A DNA stretch of 64,000 nt from DATCYZ01 sp036526195 (GCA_036526195.1 DATCYZ010000076.1:1-64000), one strand, 5' to 3'. Counted from the stretch's first letter, positions 34,082 through 41,933 are shown. The notes: generated by a model not told the origin, from the letters alone. Numbers and translations: made by a program.

Positions 34082-34097
34082 GTAACATATATGTTAC
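34082..34097. repeat. Copy 2 of the GTAACATATATGTTAC palindrome
   Basis: A perfect 16-bp palindrome between the end of the lectin remnant (34052) and the converging VWA gene (stop at 34145). It is preceded by TATG, like the TATA before the other copies, but followed by TTTAG rather than CCAA. Confidence 0.8.
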
Positions 34098-34144
34098 TTT
34101 AGAACCCTGGACGGCGCCCGTTCGCGCCTGGGCGACGCCCACAG

Positions 34145-35317
34145 CTATTTCCCCAGCACCCGCATCGCCTTTTCCAGCCCCTGCATGGTGGTCGGATACA
34201 TGCGGTCGTTCATCAGTTCCTTCATGATCTGGATCGACTGGCGGTAGCCCCAGATCTCCTCCGGCTCGGGGTTGAGCCAGACGCACTTCGGGTAGATCTC
34301 GGTGACGCGCTTGATCCACACCGCGCCGGGTTCCTCGTTGAAGTATTCGACCGAGCCGCCCGGCTGCAGGATCTCGTACGGGCTCATGGTGCCGTCGCCG
34401 ACGAACACCACCTTGTAGTCGTGGCCGTACTTGTGCAGCAGGTCCCAGGTGCGGGTGCGCTCGGAATGCCGGCGCCGGTTGTCCTTCCAGACGAAGTCGT
34501 ACAGGCAGTTGTGGAAGTAATAGAACTCGAGGTGCTTGAACTCGGTCTTCGCCGCCGAGAAGAGCTCCTCGGCGAGCTTGATGTGGTCGTCCATGGTGCC
34601 GCCGATGTCCATCAGCATCAGCACCTTCACGGTATTGCGGCGCTCTGGCCGCATGTGGATGTCGAGGTAGGCCTTGCGTGCGGTCGAGGAGATGGTGTTG
34701 TCGAGGTCGAACTCGTCCGGCGCGCCCTCGCGCGCGAAGCGGCGCAGACGGCGCAGCGCCACCTTGATGTTGCGCGTGCCGAGTTCCACGGAATCGTCGA
34801 GGTTGCGGTACTCGCGCTGGTCCCAGACCTTCACCGCGCTGCGGTTGCGGCTCTTGTCCTGCCCGATGCGGATGCCTTCGGGGTTGTAGCCGTAGGCGCC
34901 GAAGGGCGAGGTGCCGCCGGTGCCGATCCACTTGCTGCCGCCCTGGTGGCGGCCTTTCTGTTCCTCGAGGCGCTGCTTGAGCGTCTCCATCAGCTTGTCC
35001 CAGCCGCCCAGCGCCTCGATCTGCTTCTTCTCCTCCTCGGTGAGGGTGAGTTCCACCTGCTTGAGCAGCCACTCGAGCGGGACCTGCGCGTCGATCCCCG
35101 GGATGGTCTCCACGCCCTGCCAGAACTCGCCGAAGGCGCGGTCGAACTTGTCGAAGTTCGCCTCGTCCTTGACCAGCGTGGTGCGCGAAAGGAAGTAGAA
35201 ATCGTCGATCGACTGCCCGATCACCCCCGCGCCCATGGCCTCGAGCAGCGTCAGGTACTCCTTGATGGAGACCGGCAGCTTGTGGCTCTTCAGCTTGAGG
35301 AAGAAGTCGATCAGCAT
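34145..35317 (-). CDS. VWA-domain (CoxE-like) protein partnered with MoxR ATPase
   Basis: 390 residues. N-terminal helical region (MLIDFFLKLKSHKLPVSIKEYL) as in CoxE/YehP-like proteins, a linker with KGRHQGGSKWIGTGGTSPFG, and a C-terminal VWA domain. The metal-ion site reads MDIGGTMDDH, i.e. DxGxT in place of the classical DxSxS. These proteins work with MoxR AAA+ ATPases as chaperone or cofactor-insertion pairs; the client is unknown. The MoxR gene lies immediately upstream on the same strand, but an inverted pair of REP-like sequences (35355-35440) separates the two. Confidence 0.9.
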   Translation of the reverse strand: MLIDFFLKLKSHKLPVSIKEYLTLLEAMGAGVIGQSIDDFYFLSRTTLVKDEANFDKFDRAFGEFWQGVETIPGIDAQVPLEWLLKQVELTLTEEEKKQIEALGGWDKLMETLKQRLEEQKGRHQGGSKWIGTGGTSPFGAYGYNPEGIRIGQDKSRNRSAVKVWDQREYRNLDDSVELGTRNIKVALRRLRRFAREGAPDEFDLDNTISSTARKAYLDIHMRPERRNTVKVLMLMDIGGTMDDHIKLAEELFSAAKTEFKHLEFYYFHNCLYDFVWKDNRRRHSERTRTWDLLHKYGHDYKVVFVGDGTMSPYEILQPGGSVEYFNEEPGAVWIKRVTEIYPKCVWLNPEPEEIWGYRQSIQIMKELMNDRMYPTTMQGLEKAMRVLGK

Positions 35318-35354
35318 GGCGTCAGAAGCGGGCGCAGCGGAAAAGGGGGCAGTA

Positions 35355-35380
35355 GAAAAAGGGGTCAGAGCCCTTTTTCC
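35355..35380 (+). repeat. REP-like palindromic unit, first arm
   Basis: GAAAAAGGGGTCAGAGCCCT followed by TTTTCC is an imperfect palindrome (AAAAAGGGG...CCCTTTTT). Its right part matches the reverse complement of the unit at 35416-35440 at about 18 of 20 positions. Sequences containing GGGGTC...CCCTTTTT are frequent intergenic repeats in proteobacterial genomes. Confidence 0.65.
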
Positions 35381-35415
35381 TTCGAAGGCAGTCTCGAATC
35401 GCGGCGCGGTTCATT

Positions 35416-35440
35416 GGAAAAAGGGATCCGACCCCTTAAC
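35416..35440 (-). repeat. REP-like palindromic unit, second arm (inverted)
   Basis: GGAAAAAGGGATCCGACCCC followed by TTAAC is the inverted partner of 35355-35380. It runs into the stop codon of the MoxR gene (35436-35438). The two units 36 bp apart in opposite orientation resemble a bacterial interspersed mosaic element. Confidence 0.65.
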
Positions 35441-36281
35441 CCCCTTTGGCGCGGGTCATGAACACCAGGCGCTCGAACAGGTGCACATCCTGCTCGTTCT
35501 TCAGCAGCGCGCCGTGCAGGGGCGGGATGATGGTCTTGCGGTCCTTGGAGCGCAGCGCCTCCTGCGGGATGTCCTCCGCGAGTAGCAGCTTCAGCCAGTC
35601 GAGCAGTTCCGAGGTCGAGGGCTTTTTCTTCATGCCGGGCACCTCGCGCACCTCGAAGAACACCTCCATCGCCTCCTTGAGCAGCGACTTCTTCAGCTTG
35701 GGGAAGTGCACCTCGACGATCTTCTCCATGGTTTCCTTGTCGGGAAACCGGATGTAATGGAAGAAGCAGCGCCGCAGGAAGGCGTCGGGCAGCTCCTTTT
35801 CGTTGTTCGAGGTGATGAAGACGATGGGGCGGTTCTTCGCCTTGACCAGCTCGCGCGTCTCGTAGACGTAGAACTCCATGCGGTCGAGCTCGCGCAGCAG
35901 GTCGTTCGGGAACTCGATGTCGGCCTTGTCGACCTCGTCGATCAGCAGCACCACCGGCGACTCTGCGGTGAAGGCCTGCCAGAGCATGCCCTTGATGATG
36001 TAGTTGTTGATGTCGTGCACCCGCGGGTCGCCGAGCTGGGAGTCGCGCAGGCGGGACACCGCGTCGTACTCGTACAGGCCCTGCTGCGCCTTGGTGGTGG
36101 ACTTGATGTGCCACTCCAGCAGCGGCACGCCGAGCGTCTTGGCGACCTGGACGGCCAGCATGGTCTTGCCGGTGCCGGGCTCGCCCTTCACCAGTAGCGG
36201 GCGCTGCAGCTGGATGGCCGCATTGACCGCCAGGGTCAGGTCATCGGTGGATACGTACTCGTCGGAGCCGGTGAAACGCAT
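35436..36281 (-). CDS. MoxR-family AAA+ ATPase
   Basis: 281 residues. Walker A is VKGEPGTGKTMLA (about 32-44), Walker B VVLLIDEVDKADIEFPN, sensor 1 IVFITSNNEKELPDAFLRR containing the arginine finger. The MoxR-type insertion between the ATPase strands is present. The protein would remodel or activate a partner complex together with the VWA protein encoded next. Start MRFTGSDEYVS is unambiguous. The gene is divergent from the cytochrome genes, with a TTGAGG-N17-TAGAAT promoter in the 133-bp gap reading the other way. Confidence 0.93.
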   Translation of the reverse strand: MRFTGSDEYVSTDDLTLAVNAAIQLQRPLLVKGEPGTGKTMLAVQVAKTLGVPLLEWHIKSTTKAQQGLYEYDAVSRLRDSQLGDPRVHDINNYIIKGMLWQAFTAESPVVLLIDEVDKADIEFPNDLLRELDRMEFYVYETRELVKAKNRPIVFITSNNEKELPDAFLRRCFFHYIRFPDKETMEKIVEVHFPKLKKSLLKEAMEVFFEVREVPGMKKKPSTSELLDWLKLLLAEDIPQEALRSKDRKTIIPPLHGALLKNEQDVHLFERLVFMTRAKGG

Positions 36282-36348
36282 GGGGAACCCTTCACGGAGA
36301 GGATGGCCGGATTATATCCGCCGGGTCCGGTCCCCCGGCGCAGCGCGG

Positions 36349-36377
36349 TTGAGGGCCGCACCCCGTTTCGCTAGAAT
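36349..36377 (+). promoter_or_regulatory. Sigma-70 promoter of the cytochrome c pair
   Basis: TTGAGG (36349-36354) and TAGAAT (36372-36377) are separated by exactly 17 bp. Transcription would begin near 36384, giving a leader of about 30 nt before the first cytochrome start at 36415. Confidence 0.6.
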
Positions 36378-36414
36378 GCGCGGGTTACTCCTCACCCAAA
36401 TCGAGTTCTCCAGA

Positions 36415-36747
36415 ATGCGCTTCCGCCCCAGTGCCCTTGCACTCGCCTGCGTCCTCGCGCTTGCCGCCGGTTCCGCCGCCGCGCAAACCGTGACCGGTAA
36501 CGCAGCCGATGCGAAGAAGAAGATCGCCATGTGCGAAGGCTGCCACGGCATTCCCGGTTACAAGACCGCCTATCCCGAGGTCTATCACGTGCCCAAGCTG
36601 GGCGGCCAGCAGGCGGCCTACATCGTGAGCGCGCTGCAGGCCTACAAGTCCGGCGCGCGCACCCATCCCTCGATGCGCGGCATCGCGGCGGGCCTGAGCG
36701 AGCAGGACATGGCCGATCTGGCGAACTACTACGCGGGGAGCAAATGA
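36415..36747 (+). CDS. Periplasmic class I cytochrome c (c553/c4-like monodomain)
   Basis: 110 residues with a Sec signal peptide (cleavage after AGSAAAQ). The single haem site is CEGCHG; the axial Met ligand is probably in THPSMRGIAAGLS. The domain ends with DMADLANYYAG, the typical C-terminal helix. It carries single electrons in the periplasm between a dehydrogenase or bc1 complex and a terminal oxidase. The stop overlaps the next cytochrome start, so the two are translated together. Confidence 0.93.
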   Translation: MRFRPSALALACVLALAAGSAAAQTVTGNAADAKKKIAMCEGCHGIPGYKTAYPEVYHVPKLGGQQAAYIVSALQAYKSGARTHPSMRGIAAGLSEQDMADLANYYAGSK

Positions 36748-37076
36748 TGAAGCGCATGCTGATGATCACGGCCCTTGCGGCGCTGTTCGCGGTGCCAGTG
36801 GCCCAGGCGGGCAACGCGGAAGCGGGCAAGACCAAGGCGGCGGCGGTGTGCGCGGCCTGCCACGGCGCCGACGGCGCCAAGCCGGTCGCGCCCGACCAGC
36901 CGATCCTGGCGGGCCAGCACTACGACTACCTGCTGCATTCGCTCAAGGAGTACAAGAGCGGCAAGCGCAACAACCCGATCATGAAGGGCTTCGCCGCCTC
37001 GCTCTCGAAGAAGGACATGGAAGACCTCGCGGCCTGGTTCTCCAGCCAGCATTCGGTGCTGCACTTCCAGCGCTGA
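36744..37076 (+). CDS. Periplasmic class I cytochrome c (second of tandem pair)
   Basis: 110 residues with a signal peptide (cleavage after VAQA). The haem site is CAACHGADG, and the axial Met is probably in NPIMKGFAASLS. Same length and layout as the preceding cytochrome, suggesting an old duplication that may together stand for a two-domain cytochrome c4. It overlaps the preceding gene by 4 bp and ends before a strong terminator. Confidence 0.93.
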   Translation: MMKRMLMITALAALFAVPVAQAGNAEAGKTKAAAVCAACHGADGAKPVAPDQPILAGQHYDYLLHSLKEYKSGKRNNPIMKGFAASLSKKDMEDLAAWFSSQHSVLHFQR

Positions 37077-37094
37077 ACGCCGCCTGACGAAGTG

Positions 37095-37121
37095 AAAAGG
37101 CCGCCTGCGGGCGGCCTTTTT
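37095..37121 (+). terminator. Rho-independent terminator of the cytochrome operon
   Basis: AAAAGGCCGCC, loop TGCG-type, GGCGGCC and TTTTT form a strong stem-loop with T-tract 19 bp past the second cytochrome stop. The A-run on the other side could also make it serve the converging DUF1841 gene. Confidence 0.9.
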
Positions 37122-37141
37122 CATGCCCGCCGCCGCGCGCC

Positions 37142-37573
37142 TCAGGTTAGCGCGCGCGAGGCCAGGCAGCGCAGGTAGGCGTCCCCGTCCGGCGGCGCGC
37201 CCTCGCGCTGCGCGCGCCAGACCATCTCCGCCAGGCATTCGATCGCCTCGTGCAGCGCCGCGTGGCGGTCCGCGCAGCACCGGGTGAGCGCGTCGATCGC
37301 CGCGCGCACCCCGGCGGGCTGGTCGATCGAGCGCTGCTCCTCGAGCGCGACATGCAGGCTCAGGTGCAGGAACGGATTGGTCTCGCCGAGTTCCGGGAAG
37401 TAGTCGCGCGCCCGCGTGCGCTCCGGGTCGGCCAGCACCGCGTGGTACTCGGGGTGGAGCAGGATGGCCTGCAGCGCAATCGCCTCGACGCCCTCGAGCG
37501 CGAGTCCGGCGCCGTACTTGCGCCAGGTCTCGTAGAAGAGCGCCCGGACTTCGTCGCGATTCGGCGCAAACAT
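37142..37573 (-). CDS. DUF1841 family protein
   Basis: 143 residues, soluble, helical. FAPNRDEVRALFYETWRKY and the LHLSLHVALEEQRSIDQPAG segment are characteristic of DUF1841, a family of unknown function common in Beta- and Gammaproteobacteria, usually next to nth or rsxB as here. The start at 37573 gives the standard MFAPNRD N-terminus; the longer upstream frame is not family-like. It lies 10 bp after nth on the same strand and probably belongs to the same operon. Confidence 0.88.
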   Translation of the reverse strand: MFAPNRDEVRALFYETWRKYGAGLALEGVEAIALQAILLHPEYHAVLADPERTRARDYFPELGETNPFLHLSLHVALEEQRSIDQPAGVRAAIDALTRCCADRHAALHEAIECLAEMVWRAQREGAPPDGDAYLRCLASRALT

Positions 37574-37583
37574 GGCGTGCGGC

Positions 37584-38219
37584 TCAGGCCTTCGTCTTGG
37601 CGCGAAAGTCGCACAGATCGCGGATCGGGCATTCCGGGCAGCGCGGCTTGCGCGCAAGGCAGACGTAACGCCCGTGCAGGATCAGCCAGTGGTGCGCGTC
37701 CTTGCGGAATGCCTCCGGGGTGAAGCGCAGCAGCCGGGTTTCGACCTCCAGCGGATCCTTGCCCGGGGCGAGGCCCGTGCGGTTGGCGACGCGGAAGATG
37801 TGGGTGTCCACCGCAATCGTCGGCTCGCCGAAGGCGGTATTCAGCACCACGTTCGCCGTCTTGCGGCCCACGCCGGGCAGCGCTTCGAGCGCCTCGCGCG
37901 ACGCCGGCACCTTGCCGCCGTGGCGCTCCAGCAGCAGCGCCGAGAGCGCGACCACGTTCTTCGCTTTGGTGCGAAACAGGCCGATCGTGCGGATGCAATC
38001 CTCGACGCCGGGCACCCCGAGCGCCACCATCTGCTGCGGCGTGGGGGCCAGTTCGAATAGCCGGACGGTGGCGAGGTTCACCGACTTGTCCGTGGCCTGC
38101 GCCGACAGCACCACGGCGACGAGCAACTCGAACGGCGAATGCCAGACGAGTTCGGTGGTCGGATGCGGATTCGCCGCGCGCAGGCGGTCGTAGAGCGCGA
38201 AGCGGCGTTCCGGATTCAT
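37584..38219 (-). CDS. nth: Endonuclease III (DNA glycosylase/AP lyase)
   Basis: 211 residues. The helix-hairpin-helix EALPGVGRKTANVVLNTAF contains the catalytic Lys, and TIAVDTHIFRVANR the catalytic Asp. The C-terminal [4Fe-4S] loop reads CLARKPRCPECPIRDLC, the exact C-x6-C-x2-C-x5-C spacing. It removes oxidised pyrimidines in base-excision repair. The ATG at 38219 overlaps the ferredoxin stop by 4 bp, so translation is coupled. Confidence 0.97.
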   Translation of the reverse strand: MNPERRFALYDRLRAANPHPTTELVWHSPFELLVAVVLSAQATDKSVNLATVRLFELAPTPQQMVALGVPGVEDCIRTIGLFRTKAKNVVALSALLLERHGGKVPASREALEALPGVGRKTANVVLNTAFGEPTIAVDTHIFRVANRTGLAPGKDPLEVETRLLRFTPEAFRKDAHHWLILHGRYVCLARKPRCPECPIRDLCDFRAKTKA

Positions 38220-38581
38220 GGCCGGCGCTTGCGCGCGCGCGAGAGCGCCGCGGCCACCACGGCGCCTGGCGGCGCGCCGGCTTCCACGCGCGCAAGCGCC
38301 TCGGCGGCGTGCGCCGCGCGCGAGCGGCGGGCCGCATGGCGCCGCTTCGAGGCGCGCACCTCGTCCGCGCCCCAGCGCGCGCCGGGGGCGGGCGGCTGCA
38401 TCACGATGCAGTCGACCGGGCAGGGCGGCAGGCACAGCGCGCAGCCGGTGCACCAGTCCGCCACCACGGTGTGCATCCATTGCTCGGCGCCGATGATGGC
38501 GTCCACCGGGCAGGCATCGATGCAGCGCGCACAGCCGATGCAGCGCGCCTCGTCGATCATCGCCACGGTCGCGCGCTTCAT
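38216..38581 (-). CDS. RsxB/RnfB-like 2[4Fe-4S] ferredoxin
   Basis: 121 residues. Two canonical clusters: CIGCARCIDACPVD and CTGCALCLPPCPVD. The C-terminal third is Arg/Ala-rich and probably disordered. Full RnfB has an N-terminal membrane anchor and a further cluster; both are missing here, so this is the short soluble form that in betaproteobacteria sits before nth. It may supply electrons for iron-sulphur maintenance, for example of Nth, but that is inference. Start MKRATVAMIDEA directly follows pyrD by 22 bp. Confidence 0.88.
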   Translation of the reverse strand: MKRATVAMIDEARCIGCARCIDACPVDAIIGAEQWMHTVVADWCTGCALCLPPCPVDCIVMQPPAPGARWGADEVRASKRRHAARRSRAAHAAEALARVEAGAPPGAVVAAALSRARKRRP

Positions 38582-38603
38582 GCGCGCCCCGGCACGGCGC
38601 GGC

Positions 38604-39629
38604 TCATCGCGCGGCCCCGGCCAGCGCGCGCACGCATTCCCCGATCAGCGCCGGCCCGCGATAGATGAGCCCGGTGTAGAGCTGCACCAGCGTGGCCCCG
38701 GCGGCCGCCTTCTCGGCCGCGTCCGCGCCACGCAGGATCCCGCCCACGCCAACCAGCGGGACTTCGCCGCCGAGCGCGGCATGCAGCGCCGCGAGCACGC
38801 GGGTGGCGCGCGCGCGAATCGGCGCGCCGGACAGGCCGCCGGCCTCGTCGGCGTGCGCAAGTCCGGCCACGCCTTCGCGCGACACCGAGGTGTTGGTGGC
38901 GATGACGCCGTCGAAGCCATGCCGGCGCACCGCGTCGGCGATCGACTGCGTCTGCCCGCCCTCGAGGTCGGGCGCCACCTTGAGCAGCAGCGGCACGCGG
39001 CGGCCGTGTCGGTCGGCGAGCCGCGTGCGCGACGCCGCAAGCGTTTCGAGCAGGGCCTCCAGCGCCGCGCTGTCCTGCAGCGCGCGCAGCCCCTGCGTGT
39101 TCGGCGAGGAGACGTTCACCGTGACGTAGCTTGCCGCGGCGTAGACGCGCTCGAGCCCGGTGAGGTAGTCCTCCGCGGCGCGCTCGATCGGCGTGTCGGC
39201 GTTCTTGCCGATATTGATGCCGAGCACGCCGCGCCAGCGCGCGCGGCCGAGGTTCTCGAGGAAGTCGTCGAGTCCGGCGTTGTTGAAGCCGAAGCGGTTC
39301 ACCAGCGCCTGCGCTTGCGGCAGGCGGAACAGGCGCGGCCGCGGATTGCCGGGCTGCGGCCGCGGCGTCACGGTGCCGACCTCGATGAAGCCGAAGCCGA
39401 GCGCGGCAAGCGCGTCGATGTGGGCGGCATCCTTGTCCAGCCCGGCGGCGAGTCCGACCGGATTCGGGAACTGCAGCCCGAAGGCCTCGAGCGGCAACGC
39501 AGGCACCGCCGGCGCGAGCGCCTGCAGCAGTCCCGCGCCGTGGAGCAGGTCTGCGGCGCACAGCGTGAAGCCGTGCGCCGTCTCCGGCGCGAGCGCAAAA
39601 AGCAGCGGTCGCGCGAGGGCGTAAGTCAT
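38604..39629 (-). CDS. pyrD: Dihydroorotate dehydrogenase (quinone), class 2
   Basis: 341 residues. The N-terminal helix for membrane/quinone contact (MTYALARPLLFALAPETAHGF) defines class 2. FMN-barrel motifs: GLAAGLDKDAAHIDALAALG, RFGFNNAGLDDFLENL, NVSSPNTQGLR with the catalytic Ser, and VGVGGILRGADAAEKAAAGA. It oxidises dihydroorotate to orotate in pyrimidine synthesis at the inner membrane. Upstream on the same strand are bpt and aat (10 bp gap to bpt). Confidence 0.97.
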   Translation of the reverse strand: MTYALARPLLFALAPETAHGFTLCAADLLHGAGLLQALAPAVPALPLEAFGLQFPNPVGLAAGLDKDAAHIDALAALGFGFIEVGTVTPRPQPGNPRPRLFRLPQAQALVNRFGFNNAGLDDFLENLGRARWRGVLGINIGKNADTPIERAAEDYLTGLERVYAAASYVTVNVSSPNTQGLRALQDSAALEALLETLAASRTRLADRHGRRVPLLLKVAPDLEGGQTQSIADAVRRHGFDGVIATNTSVSREGVAGLAHADEAGGLSGAPIRARATRVLAALHAALGGEVPLVGVGGILRGADAAEKAAAGATLVQLYTGLIYRGPALIGECVRALAGAAR

Positions 39630-39639
39630 GGCACGGCGC

Positions 39640-40377
39640 TCAGGGCGCGTCGATCTCGTCCAGGCGCCGCCAGACCCCGTCGATGAATCCCTCGAGCGGA
39701 GAAAAGTGCGCCTTGTAGGCCATCTTCGGGCTCTCGCCGATCCAGTAGCCGAGGTAGAGGTAGGGCAGGCCGAGCGCGCGGCAGGCCTCGACCTGCCAGA
39801 GCACGTTGTAGGTGCCGAAACTCGCGCCGCGACGCTCGGGCTCGTAGAAGGTGTAGACCGAGGACATGCCGTCTGCCAGGTAGTCGATGATCGACACCAT
39901 CACCAGCTGGCCGCCTTCGCGGAACTCGACCAGGCGCGTGTCGACGCGGCTTTGCAGCAGGAAATGCGAGTACTGGTCGCGGCTGTCGTTGTCCATGCCG
40001 CCGCCGGAATGGCGCCGCGACTGGTAACGCAGGTACAGCGCGTAGTGCTCGAGCCGGAACTTGAGCGATTGCGGATGCGCGGAGAGCCCGCTGTGCAGGG
40101 CGCGCGCGCGGCGCTGCGAACGGTTCGGTATGAAGTCCTTCACCGGCAGGCGCACCGGCACGCAGGCGCGGCAATTGTCGCAATGCGGCCGGTAGGTGAA
40201 GATGCCGCTGCGGCGAAACCCCGCCTGCACCAGGTCGCCATAGAGGTCGGTGGTGATCAGGTGACTCGGCGTCGCAACCTGCGAACGCGCCATGCGCTCG
40301 GGCAGGTAGCTGCACGGGTAGGGGGCCGTCACGTAGAACTGCAGGACGGCATGAGGCAGGTCGTTTAACCGGGACAT
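39640..40377 (-). CDS. bpt: Aspartate/glutamate leucyltransferase (arginyl-tRNA-protein transferase family)
   Basis: 245 residues. ATE family landmarks: YPCSYLPERMARSQVATP, HCDNCRACVPVRLPV with the conserved cysteines, and the acetyltransferase-like core (LYLRYQSRRHSGGGMD, FSPLEGFIDGVW). Bpt adds leucine to N-terminal Asp or Glu, making these secondary destabilising residues that feed the ClpS/ClpAP N-degron route. aat lies 8 bp upstream, so both transferases form one unit. clpS is not in the window. Confidence 0.95.
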   Translation of the reverse strand: MSRLNDLPHAVLQFYVTAPYPCSYLPERMARSQVATPSHLITTDLYGDLVQAGFRRSGIFTYRPHCDNCRACVPVRLPVKDFIPNRSQRRARALHSGLSAHPQSLKFRLEHYALYLRYQSRRHSGGGMDNDSRDQYSHFLLQSRVDTRLVEFREGGQLVMVSIIDYLADGMSSVYTFYEPERRGASFGTYNVLWQVEACRALGLPYLYLGYWIGESPKMAYKAHFSPLEGFIDGVWRRLDEIDAP

Positions 40378-40385
40378 GGCTTGAG

Positions 40386-41081
40386 TTATGCAGCAGGCAA
40401 CCGGTCGGTCCAGCGTGCCGGCGGCTCGGGGTAGTTTACCAACGCCGCCACCTCGCGCAAGAAGCCGGCGCGCGGCACTTCGCGCGCGCCGAGCGAAGCG
40501 AGCAGCGGCGTGTTCATCTGGCAGTCGATCATCGGGCAGCCGCGCGCGCGCAACAGGTCGACCAGCGCCGCCAGCGCGACCTTGGAGGCATCGGTGGCGC
40601 GGGAAAACATGGATTCGCCATAGAACATCCGGCCGATCGACAGCCCGTACAGGCCGCCGGCGAGCCGGCCCTCGCACCAGGTCTCGATCGAATGGGCGAA
40701 GCCGGCGCGATGCAGCGCAAGGTACGCGGCGCGCATGTCCTCGCCCAGCCAGGTGCCGGCATCGTCGCGCCGCGGCCCGGCGCAGCCGTCGAGCACGGCC
40801 TCGAACGCCGTGTCGGCACGCACTTCGTAGCCGCGGTTGCGCCGGCTCTTGGCCAGCGAGCGGGGAATGCGCAGTGCGTCGGTGCGCAGCACCATGCGCG
40901 GGTCGGGCGACCACCACAGGATGGGCTCGCGTCCCGAGTACCACGGGAAGATGCCGTGCCGGTAGGCGTCCAGCAAGCGCGCCACGCCCAGGTCGGCGCC
41001 GGCGCACAGCAGCCCGTTCGGTTCGGCGAGCGCGCGTTCGACCGGCGGGAACGGATCGTCCGGTTCCAGCCAGGGAATCAC
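40386..41081 (-). CDS. aat: Leucyl/phenylalanyl-tRNA-protein transferase
   Basis: 231 residues. Family motifs FPPVERALAEPNGLLCAGADL, GIFPWYSGREPILWWSPDPR, and GLYGLSIGRMFYGESMFS are complete. Aat transfers Leu or Phe to proteins starting with Lys or Arg. It is followed by bpt (8 bp gap) and pyrD. The upstream neighbour, a Rieske protein, is 28 bp away on the same strand. Confidence 0.97.
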   Translation of the reverse strand: MIPWLEPDDPFPPVERALAEPNGLLCAGADLGVARLLDAYRHGIFPWYSGREPILWWSPDPRMVLRTDALRIPRSLAKSRRNRGYEVRADTAFEAVLDGCAGPRRDDAGTWLGEDMRAAYLALHRAGFAHSIETWCEGRLAGGLYGLSIGRMFYGESMFSRATDASKVALAALVDLLRARGCPMIDCQMNTPLLASLGAREVPRAGFLREVAALVNYPEPPARWTDRLPAA

Positions 41082-41109
41082 GGTGCGTGGCGGGGGCGCG
41101 CAGGCGCGA

Positions 41110-41805
41110 TCAGCACTTCACCTGCTGCCGGCAATACTCGGTGAGTTCATAGACCCGGCTGGTCGCGGCAACGCCGCGGCGCGCCGCCGCGCCATGCTCG
41201 AGTTCGAGCCGGACCTGGTACTTCGCGAAGAAGGCATTGAACACCTCGCCGCCGAGCGTACCCACGGCCCACAGGCCGTCGCTCGCGGGGTCGTGTTCCA
41301 GCAGGATGGCGGCCAGCGGCTGCGGCGCCGGGCCGGCGACCACGCGCGCGCCTTCCGCCGGGTCGTACTGGCTGTGCTCGGCGCAGCAGTGGATGACGTT
41401 GGCGTGCCGGTTGCGCGCGCTCTTGCCCGGGCGGTAGCTGATGAAGCTGATCTCGCGCGTCGGGTAGGCCAGCTGGTGCGCGCAGATGGCCGAGTAGGCG
41501 ACGATGGAGCGCATCGCGCCGACGCCGCCGGGCCATTCATAGGCCGTCTTGCTGGCGGTCGCGAGCGTGCGGGGCGTGGCGGTCGGGCGACCGAGGTTGA
41601 GCAGGAAACAGGGCGTGGCGGCGTAGGGGTAATGGAAGATCAGGTTCTGCTCGGCCGGGATGGCACTCGCGCGCAGGGGCAGGCCGCTCTCGTCGACCAG
41701 TTGGGCGCGGGCGTAGGGGCGCGCGCTCGCGCCGACAGCCGGGGTGCCGGCGACACCGGCGACTGCGGCGGCAGCGCAAACCTTGACGAAATCGCGGCGC
41801 TCCAT
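41110..41805 (-). CDS. Tat-exported Rieske [2Fe-2S] protein
   Basis: 231 residues. MERRDFVKVCAAAAVAGVAG is a twin-arginine signal. The Rieske cluster is bound by C108-x-H110 (SAICAHQLAYP) and C141-x2-H144 (HCCAEHSQYD), followed by the usual PLAAILLEHD strand. It lacks the classical disulphide pair pattern of bc1 Rieske subunits and the window has no cytochrome b gene. It may act as an electron carrier in a periplasmic oxidoreductase; the partner is unknown. The gene is divergent from amtB, whose NtrC-like sites lie just upstream of this start. Confidence 0.85.
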   Translation of the reverse strand: MERRDFVKVCAAAAVAGVAGTPAVGASARPYARAQLVDESGLPLRASAIPAEQNLIFHYPYAATPCFLLNLGRPTATPRTLATASKTAYEWPGGVGAMRSIVAYSAICAHQLAYPTREISFISYRPGKSARNRHANVIHCCAEHSQYDPAEGARVVAGPAPQPLAAILLEHDPASDGLWAVGTLGGEVFNAFFAKYQVRLELEHGAAARRGVAATSRVYELTEYCRQQVKC

Positions 41806-41886
41806 GGCGTGCTCCGGCAGGACAGGCGCAGCGATTGTAGCCAATAGGGCGAATGCGGACCGTGACAGGCACCGTCCCGGCGCGCA

Positions 41887-41903
41887 TGCACCGAAACGGG
41901 GCG
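41887..41903. promoter_or_regulatory. NtrC-like site 1 upstream of amtB
   Basis: TGCACCGAAACGGGGCG resembles the NtrC consensus TGCACC-N5-GGTGCA: the first half-site is perfect and the second matches 4 of 6. It is centred 30 bp (about three helical turns) from the second site and some 130 bp upstream of the expected start of transcription. Confidence 0.5.
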
Positions 41904-41916
41904 TATGGCGACAATC

Positions 41917-41933
41917 AGCCCCGAAACGGTGCG
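41917..41933. promoter_or_regulatory. NtrC-like site 2 upstream of amtB
   Basis: AGCCCCGAAACGGTGCG matches the NtrC half-sites at 4 of 6 and 5 of 6 bases, with the same GAAAC spacer as site 1. Two sites 30 bp apart are the usual enhancer arrangement for NtrC oligomers. Confidence 0.5.

Noticed and set aside
38216..38581. The short RsxB-like gene as a broken rnfB
   Set aside because: Both cluster motifs are intact, the start and stop are coupled to neighbours, and the short form is usual beside nth in this group.
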